From Gigaspora rosea (lineage: Eukaryota > Glomeromycota > Glomeromycetes > Diversisporales > Gigasporaceae): a stretch of 64,000 bases of DNA. Positions 56,200 through 64,000 of this stretch are shown here, piece by piece. Positions within the stretch are counted from its first letter, which is position 1. Each line of letters begins with the position of its first letter. The notes under the pieces are model-generated. The model was not told where the DNA came from, made no database searches, and saw only the letters and a program-made list of their open reading frames with translations. A program made the position numbers and the translations under genes. The DNA lies in the NCBI GenBank assembly GCA_003550325.1, contig QKWP01000208.1, forward strand, positions 243,264 to 307,263, in the 5' to 3' direction.

Positions 56200-56345
56200 T
56201 GTAATAATGTAAAAATTATTTATTACAATAAGTAGTAATTGTAATAATATTTATTACATGTAGTAAATATAATTACATGTAATAATATTTTACTATGTAA
56301 AATTATTATTACAGGTAGTATTTATTATTACAATTATTACAAGTA
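56200..56345. repeat. Left subterminal 'attacatgtaata' array of the hAT element
   Basis: Many overlapping ATTACATGTAAT and AATAATATTTATTAC words. The counterpart at 62040-62225 has the same words. Confidence 0.75.
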
Positions 56346-56584
56346 ATAATTTTACTATATGTAAGAATTATTGTCTTATATATATTACATATATACTGGA
56401 TATTGCTGTGCTGTACTGTATAACTGATAAAATACTGTACGTACGTACGTACGTACATACTCTATATAATAATAGTAAATAAGCTCACATTAACTATTTT
56501 TGTCTTCACTTTTCCTTGGTCGAAATTGTAGCATTTAACTAAGAACATGTGATATTGGGGTATTCGGTCAACAATGTTTGATAA

Positions 56585-57143
56585 AACTATATGCAGTACC
56601 ATATAAAAATTAATTATTAAGGATTTTTTTGAATTTAATGATCAGGATAGTGATCAAGGTAGTGACTGGGGTTATTTTATCACCTTTTATATATAATTTA
56701 ATAATAAAGAATGACTTGTATGTTTTTAGATGTCTAGAATGAATAGCTTTACTTTTTTCAATTATTTTAGTAAAATCGATTTTTAAACATCTTTATAGCA
56801 AAGCTACGTTAAAAATTTTGCATTCTAGTATTAAATTTTTTGCCCATAATGAAAATACGTCTCTTAGTATAGTCTACAGAATTTTTGTAAAGAGTCAACT
56901 TGAAATTTATATATTAATGTTAAAAAGTTTCAACGTAACTTTGTTATAAAGGAGTTTAAGAATCGATTTATTCTAAAATTATTAAGAAAAATAAAGCTAT
57001 TCGCTCTAGACATCTAAAAACAAACAAGCCACTCTTTACTATTAAATTATATATAAAAAGTGACAAATAATCCCAGTCACTATCTCGCTGATCAAAAAAA
57101 CCTTAATAATTAATTTTTATATGGTACCGCACGTACCATAGTT
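56585..57143. mobile_element. Foldback element nested in the hAT transposon
   Basis: The arms of about 240 bases start AACTATATGCAGTACCATAT and, from the other side, AACTATGGTACGTGCGGTAC. Both then read ATAAAAATTAATTATTAAGG. One arm recurs at about 36528-36745. It is non-coding. Confidence 0.75.
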
Positions 57144-58596
57144 GATTAGAGATATATCAGTTAGATCAGTGAAGTTTATTATTATGCATGCAAATTTATT
57201 AGCACTAGTAATACAATTGAGCCTGGGGCTATAAAGGTATATCAGTTAGATCGGTAGAGATAGGCATCATGCGTCTTATTGTCGCATGATGCTTAATCGT
57301 CACATATTATAACTTATGTAAAACACTGACGTCCAATGTGATTTTATAACATTAATTATGTAATAATTAAGCACCATGCAGTAAGACCTTCTCTAAGTTT
57401 AGTTTATGCGGAGTTTATTATTTTACCATATTTGCAATCATACATTGTAGTATAAAATAGCAAAAATAGTAAAAAGTCGCATATAAATATAAAATAAGGA
57501 AATAGCAGTTAAAATAGGTTCTCTTCGCAAGTAAGATAAAATTAATACCTTGCCGTTGCACTAGCCGTGGGTTGTAAGTGAAGGTATGAGTTGTGATTGA
57601 AGGCGAGGTCGTAATAAAGGTGTCGTTAGGATAATGTAGTAAAAAAAAATAATGAAATAGAAATTAAGGTAGGAACCAAGTTTTAATAATATTATAAGTA
57701 TACTGAAATGAGCGATAAGATGAAATATTAATGTTGGTCATTGCTCTTAATATGGTGAAGAACAAATATTAACGAAATTGAAATTGTGATTCAAATACTA
57801 TTAAAAACTTATACTATGTATAATACAATATATAAAGAAATTAGTATAAAAATAGAGGGGTATAAGACATATAAGACATTTATAGAACATTTGGTCTTAA
57901 ATTTTGTGAAAAAGTATAAGCTTAAACGTTCAAATATGCTAGGAGTTGAGAAAGACAAATTTAAAACATTCGCATATTGTTAAAGATCTAATGATGCATA
58001 CTTATGGAATTTAATGTTGAATGTTACTGTCAAGAAAGAACGGCATTAAAGAATAGCTTAGAGGTGTTTGTTTATTACCAGGAAGTTTGAATAGTAAACT
58101 TAAGCATTTGAATATTATCAAAAGTTTGCAGGTGGAATGCCATAGATACGAATAGTCTTGGAAGTTGTACAGAGAAATTGAAATGGAAAAGGATGAATAT
58201 TAAGGTATTTATTAATCGTCAGAAATCTACTAATAGGGTTAGTTCTAATAGAGATCTAATCTTAAATTTTGTTATTTTAACGGAATAAAGTTTGAAAAGG
58301 ATAAATGTAAACTATACTGTACTATGTCATTAATATAGGATATTTTATCAAAAGTTGACGCCTAAAGAATGAAGAATTTGCAGAAAATAGATGTTGTGGA
58401 GTATATTGGGATGAAGATTTTAGTATGTAAATACTAGCGATTATTTATTCAAGTAACTCATATTGTGTAATACCTGGATTACTGATCAGGGGCCCGAGCG
58501 CCATTTTTTTTTAGACAAGTTAAATTACTAATACAATGATGATCAACATAAAAATTTTACGTTTAGATTATATCGATAATCTTTTTTTGTTCAATA
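57144..58596. other. 5' non-coding region of the hAT transposon
   Basis: AT-rich. Includes a short inverted pair around GGCATCATGCG / CGCATGATGC near 57265-57295. A 65-codon open frame at 57786-57983 has no recognisable motif. Confidence 0.45.
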
Positions 58597-60955
58597 ATGT
58601 CTTCACCTAATAATACCGAAGAAGAACCTATATCAACTTATAGTTCAGGAAGTGCTAGCAGTAATAAGCAACAAAAAACAGCTGGTCGACCTTTTCATCC
58701 TATCTGGGATCATTTTAATCAAATAGAAAAAAAAAAGTGGACATTATTTAGCTAGTTGCAAATATTGTCCACAACAGTGGGCACGAGGAGATATATCAGT
58801 TTTTAAAATGCATATTGCACATAATTGTCCTGAAGCTCCATCAGAAGTACAACTTTTTTATGTTAAACAATTAACCAATAATGATGATGAAATTCAAAAA
58901 TCAACCAAGAAACGAAAAGTAGATATAAAAAATAAGGATAGTATTCTCAACTATGTCGAAAATCAAGAACTATCTTTAAAAAGGCAAGAACAACTAGAAA
59001 ATGGCATGTGTCTTGCATTTGCATGTGCAGGTGTTTCATTTAATGTTGCTGGAAACGAAATTTTTCGTGCATGGCTTCAAGATCTTAGACCAGCTTTTAA
59101 AGTACCCAGTCCTAAAATACTCGCGGGAAGAATTTTTGATAAACAAATTATTCGGGTAGAAGCAAAAATGGAAAATGAACTACAAAATACAAATTATATT
59201 ACACTTGGTATAGTATAAAAAATTTTTTTTATATATTAATATATAATACAATTTTTTTAATTTACACATATTTTTTTAATAGCACTAGATGGTTGGACCG
59301 ATCCACGAGGCTGATCAATTTGGAATTTTTTAGTTTTAACACCTGATCGAAAAGAGCATTTATATGCTTTACGTAATTATTCAAGTGCACGTCATACAGC
59401 AGAATTTCTTGCAAAAGAAATTGAAACAATAATTACTAAAATTGGAACTAAAAAAATTTGTGCAGTAGTTAGTGATAACGGTGCAAATGTTGCAGCAGCA
59501 AGAAGATTGATTACGCAAAAATTTCCTCATATAATGAATGTATCATGTATAGCCCATCGGCTAAATCTTATCTGTAAAGATATTATGAAAGAACCGTTTG
59601 CAAACCGTGTTTTATCTCAAGCAACATTAGTTGCTCAATTTTTCAAATCATCTCATATAGCTAATTCAGCACTTGAACATGAAATTCAAGTTAATAATAT
59701 TGTAGGTGGAGGTATTAAACGTTATGTAACAACTCGTTGGTCGAGTTATTATGATACAATTTATTCATTACTACATTTAAAAGTTGCATTTATTCGAGTA
59801 AGTTAATTTGAAGATAATTTTTTTATTATTTAATAATTTCGCTATAACAGAATACTAATTATTTAAATATTTATTAAAAGATCTTGGAACATGATCCGAT
59901 ATTATTTCAAGTAATGAAGTATATCCGATTTTAAATCGAGGTTCATTTTATGATAATCTATCATTTATGGTTACTATTTTACGGCCTATCAAAGAGTCTA
60001 TTGTTCAACTTGAAAGCCGGGATTCAACATTAGCCGACTGTTTCATTCACTTAATTAAATTAGCTGCTACAATTTATCGAATACCACAAAACCAACATGT
60101 TACTTTTCGAAGATATTGCATTACCTCTATCAATAGACGACTTTTAGAGTTCAATGATGAAATATATTACTTGGCATATTTTTTGCATCCAAAATTTAGA
60201 GGTAAAAAATGGTTTAATTTTTTTTTTTACTATCTAGTTGTCTTGAGAAAATATTATGTACATTTTATATTTATTTAAAATTTATTTTTATATTAGGTTG
60301 TGGTTTTAAAAAAGGTCAATACAAAAAAATAGCAAAATATGCAGGTACTTTGTGGAGTGCCTTTGATAGTAAAGAAAGCTCTCTTCGGCAATTTTTGGGG
60401 CAACTTGCTTCTTACAAAGAAAATGAGCCGCCTTTTAATGATCCATTTGAACCTGATTGCCAGACGCCGCAAACATGGTGGAAAACGATTGAAGATGTTC
60501 ACAATCATCTTCCTACTTTAGCAGCCAAATTTCTTTCTATTACTCCACACTCTGCTTCTTGCGAAAGGGTGTTTTCAACGTTAGGATGGATCTATGGAAA
60601 AAAAAGAACTCGATTAGCATTTAAAAAATTAGAAGCATTGGCCAAGATTCATCGCTATTATACAACTCATGCCAAAAAAGAAATTTCTTTTATTAACCGT
60701 GAGCTTACTTTGGAAGATGTGTTAGCCGTAGCAGAAGAAACTAGAGAGTTGGATGGTGTTGATTCTGATGATGATTCTAGCAATGATTCTAATGAAGATG
60801 ATGAAGCAGAATTCGAATCATTAGATGAAATTTTGGATTTGGGAGAAAGGTTTGATTTAAACCATGAAATTTTTGGAGGAACAAATCCGAATGATAATAT
60901 TGAATTGAGTTCTGAAAATGTGGTTGATGAAGAACAAATTACGATTATGATTTAG
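58597..60955 (+). pseudogene. hAT transposase, four exons, recently inactivated
   Basis: Exons 58597-59207, 59283-59797, 59881-60201 and 60297-60955 have GT-AG introns. Exon 1 holds a BED zinc finger (GRPFHPIWDHF ... CKYCPQQW ... HIAHNC). Exon 2 carries the RNase H-like core: LDGWTDPRG (first Asp), AVVSDNGANVAAARR (second Asp), CIAHRLNLICKDI and RWSSYYDTIYSLL. Exon 4 holds the hAT dimerisation domain (WWKTIEDVHNHLPTLAAKFL, SASCERVFSTLGWIYGKKRT) and an acidic tail ending at TAG. I see three lesions: one extra A in the ten-A run near 58733, a TGA near 59311 in place of a sense codon, and a frame change near 59895. The rest is intact, so inactivation is recent. Confidence 0.88.
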
Positions 60956-62039
60956 ATAGTGTAGTCGATGAATTTTTTCCCTAATGAAAAAATTTTTGAA
61001 TTAGATAAGTAGATAGTATATTAATAATATACTGTTATAAATCAATTACTACATATTGTATCTATTTTTTTGAGCAAAAATAAAATAGATTGTGGAATTA
61101 ATTGCGCATATAACTAAGTTGTTGTAGCGTCAAAATGTAAAAAGTATATAAGCAAGGTTTCTTGCGTGCTGAAATAAAGCAGAACTCAGTAGAGTTAAGA
61201 CTTTGAAAACATAAATAGTAGAAGTAAACTTTAAATAATTTATACTTATCTCTTCGTTCCCATAAAACGTCCGAATACTCCTATTTTTGTCCTATTATTA
61301 TTGATAAAACTTTGATTTTGTTGTATAATCCAAGTTGAATCTTGATCTTCGAAATTTAAGTAGAAGTGTTGACTCTAAGTTCCCCTAATAATAAAGTAAT
61401 CCCTTATTGTCGCTCAAACTTTCCTGCCCCCGAAAGAATAAGAAAGAGAGAGAGAACCAATTAGTACTTTAAAACCTTTTTTATAGAAAATTAAACTCTG
61501 ATCTACTACGTCATTGTTACCTCTTTCAACTATATGATCCACGTGACATTCGTTAAGAATCTTAATGATTGTATCAAAGACATTGAACCCTAGTCTAGAA
61601 AAAGAACTATCTTTAGCTTCTAGCTAAAGAATATTAATAACCAGTAAAAGTACAATACCAGATTATACTTATCTTAATCACCAAAAAACGCCACAGCAAG
61701 ACCCAAAAGGCCTTGAGACTTAGACCAACCTTTTTTAGTCTTCCAAATCAGACAAAACTATGTATGACGTAGGTAGTAACTTCAAAAAAATTGAAAAAAA
61801 TAAAATGCAAAATGGCAAAAAAATTAAATAAATAAAATGCAAAAAGGCAAAAAATTAGTGTAAAACGCTTTTTTTTTTTTTTTTATTAGTTATCCTTAAC
61901 TTATATTGGTAGTTTACAATACTTAAAAATTGACCAATCAAGTTGTATTAATTTTCAAATAACCCAATTGGTTATTTGGCTTTTGAAATGACCCATGGCC
62001 AGTTATTAGTCATTTGGGTCATTTCACAATTCATTATTA
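60956..62039. other. 3' non-coding region of the hAT transposon
   Basis: No gene recognised. Contains a TATA-like 'aagtatataag' near 61142, an 'aaaatgcaaaaaggcaaaaa' duplicate near 61800-61855, and a T run at 61871-61883. Confidence 0.45.
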
Positions 62040-62225
62040 CAATATATATATATTCTTACATGTAATAAATAATATTACATGTAATAAATAATATTACATG
62101 TAATAATATTACTACATGTAATAATATTATTACATGTAATAAATATTATTACATGTAATAAATATTATTACAATTATGGTTTTAAAAATTCAGTGTAAAA
62201 ATGTATGTAATAAATATAATTGTAA
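62040..62225. repeat. Right subterminal 'attacatgtaata' array of the hAT element
   Basis: About nine TTACATGTAATAA-type palindromic words in tandem, mirroring 56200-56345. Confidence 0.8.
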
Positions 62226-62659
62226 TAATTGGCTAATTATGGCACCATACTTTAATTAGAGATGGTTTTACCTCCTATCCGCTATGGTTTTATGGATATG
62301 CAAACACATATTATTGTTGTTATGAAGGTCAAAGTACTGATGAAATTCTTAATTGTTATTTTCTTTCGGTTGGGATAGATCGTTGGAAAGAATTTTTAAA
62401 AATTGAAATGATGACTTTATCTTTTCACTGAAAATGGTACCTCAAATTCTATTTATGATAAGTCGCTTGATAATGCCTATTTTTTGTAGTCTTATTGTGG
62501 TCTAATTTTTGGTTGCTCCTTCGGTGATTTAGTTACGTTTAATAATTGTGAACATGTTAGAAAAACTTTCATATAAAAAGCTAATTAGAAATACACACCT
62601 AAATTTGGTAATAGTGTATATTCGTTCTTTTTTTTTATAAAAGTAATGAAATATTCTAG

Positions 62660-63960
62660 ATTAGTAAAAATTTTAAAGTTTTAGCTAATTAAATATCTGT
62701 AACATGATCTTATCAGTATAATTGACCTATTTATTGTAGTTTAAAAAATGGCTCAATTAATCTTCTTCGCATTGTCACCTTTCTGATATTAATTAATATT
62801 AATAATAATTTATATAAGCTTTATCTTGATATTTATTTTTCTTTTATTGTGCTTTTCAAGCTACCGTCACCGTCAGATGATCGTTCATCATACCTATAAA
62901 TATTTAAATTTGATATTTCTTCAAAAATTTCAGTTTAAAAAAATAACAATTTCGATGATTTCTAGTTATACAACAATTCTCAACTATAATTTATAATTGT
63001 TTAATTGCATAACACTAAAATTTTAACTTTCTTCACTGATTTTCTCAAACTTTAAATGGAATTATATTGATTCCCAGATTCCCATGTTCTATTGCTGATC
63101 GCAAAAATGTGACATTTAAAGCATTGATTTACTATATACATTTAAACATGATCTAAAATTAGAATTTGGATATTCGATTGTCGATCCTTGCTGCAAAGTC
63201 ATCTAATATCTGAACAGGTTATACTAATAATAGATCATCCATCATTGTTATTGTTACACCAAATTTTTAAATGTGATTTTCTCAAAATACAAAAAAAGCC
63301 ATAAGCCTTGTTTTAGTTGATTACAACCAAACATGGTCCATTATTAGGTTAACAATAAATAGCTTTTTCTGGGGCTTTTATACGCTTAAAGTAGATCTCG
63401 TAATGAACCACTTTTCAACGAAAAAGAAAACTCCATTTATCCAACAAGTATTTCACAAATACTTTTAATTTCATAATTACAAGATGGGCTAATACAATTT
63501 ATGATTTTGAGATAATCTAGTTCGTTATGATCGAACTAATCCAGGTTGATCAAAAAGATGTAAATCGTGCCGAAATTTATCTGAATTTCATTTTGATTTC
63601 CTGGCCCTTTTTACTGCAAAGGTTCCATGGTTGCTTGCTTGTTTCATAATCGTAGGAAAACTGTCTCTTCTTCCAAGAAGAATTAATATGGATTATTTGT
63701 TGTATAACAGCTTTCTATCAATTCATTAAGTATTTCAGCCGAATTTACTCAATACCTTTAAAAAAACGGTTCGATTGATCTAGTATGGTAAGATTAATGC
63801 TAAAATCACATACGATGAAAGAATTTCTGATGAAATCGTTATGACTATAAGATGCATCGTTATATGGTTGTATATCACTAATTATCACTAATAATATCAT
63901 CACCAGAAATTCGAACAATTATTATAAAATGCATTTATGGTGTTTTACCACCATTTGGTA
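62660..63960. repeat. Non-coding block, copy B of the segmental repeat
   Basis: Aligns with 480-1600 almost throughout, with an extra ~200 bases at about 63105-63330 that copy A lacks. Together with the TLDc relics before both copies this defines one duplicated segment of at least 1.6 kb. Confidence 0.8.
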
Positions 63961-64000
63961 AATTAGATTTGCAAATCCGTGTAACTAAAAAAATAAATTT

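Larger units (their letters stand above)
56168..62254 (+). mobile_element. hAT transposon with a nearly whole transposase gene
   Basis: An exact 8-bp duplication, attagaga, lies at 56160-56167 and 62255-62262. The 20-base terminal inverted repeats TAATGATTGGCGCCATAATT and TAAAGTATGGTGCCATAATT match at 16 positions and fit the hAT consensus YARNG. Subterminal zones (56200-56345 and 62040-62225) are arrays of ATTACATGTAAT-type palindromes, likely transposase sites. The paralogous locus at 1-470 has the uninterrupted sequence. The 6087-bp element carries a four-exon transposase gene and a nested foldback element. Confidence 0.93.
55005..62660 (+). pseudogene. Decayed tandem copy of the BTB-BACK-TLDc gene, split by two transposons
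   Basis: Pieces follow the order of the intact gene. The BTB start is at 55005-55160 (LVLLEDKEDF, VGESPN). The intron and second-exon start lie near 55215 (GGILSLKT). BACK runs 55420-55690 (FNSGEFITIHENALVTLISR, GIAQNPGIPSDLENWSNENF). The linker is at 55755-55890 and the TLDc start at 56096-56167. After the hAT transposon at 56168-62254 the TLDc remainder continues to about 62660. Many small deletions and stops occur throughout. The palindromic MITE at 55890-56094 is also inserted. Tandem duplication followed by decay of one copy is the simplest history. Confidence 0.85.

Noticed and set aside
57786-57983. 65-codon frame in the hAT 5' region
   Set aside because: Short and lysine-rich, with no motif; likely chance in AT-rich DNA.

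Overview
The window is AT-rich eukaryotic DNA with short GT-AG introns, few host genes and very many nested transposable elements. A host gene with BTB, BACK and TLDc domains, present with several decayed copies, together with the repeat load points to an arbuscular mycorrhizal fungus (Glomeromycotina, Rhizophagus-like). That assignment is an inference from gene family and base composition, not from a search.

Layout. 1-5.7 kb: decayed copies of a BTB-BACK-TLDc gene and of a downstream non-coding block, with a 1.3 kb hAT-like element between them. 5.7-11.2 kb: foldback elements, a 0.95 kb T-rich tract that may be the tail of a minus-strand LINE relic, and a contig join at a single N. 11.2-18.4 kb: a nest of non-autonomous DNA transposons up to three levels deep, mostly hAT-like with 8-bp target duplications. 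19.6-24.1 kb: a minus-strand gene whose five exons give one open frame; it carries a coiled coil, a zinc ribbon and a possible transposase-like core. An 8-bp-duplicating element sits in its second intron. 24.7-25.0 kb: a 34-bp minisatellite. 25.7-39.0 kb: a decayed LINE (ORF1, endonuclease, reverse transcriptase, RNase H) bracketed by a 16-bp target duplication. It is split by a 3.9 kb insertion holding a near-perfect 743-bp-arm palindrome and a 251-N gap, and it contains an exact 1144-bp duplication across a single N that looks like an assembly artefact. 40.6-52.0 kb: a hAT-like element holding a young, nearly whole Ty3/gypsy LTR retrotransposon (482-bp LTRs, gag, an extra zinc-knuckle ORF, pol, and an extra ORF after integrase). 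53.2-54.7 kb: the intact two-exon BTB-BACK-TLDc gene. 55.0-62.7 kb: its decayed tandem copy, split by a palindromic MITE and by a 6.1 kb hAT transposon with a nearly whole transposase gene. 62.7-64 kb: a copy of the non-coding block seen at 0.5-1.6 kb.

Only two loci look like functional host genes: the TLDc gene and the five-exon minus-strand gene. Almost everything else is transposon insertion into transposon. Exact target duplications and uninterrupted paralogous copies allow much of the insertion order to be read directly.
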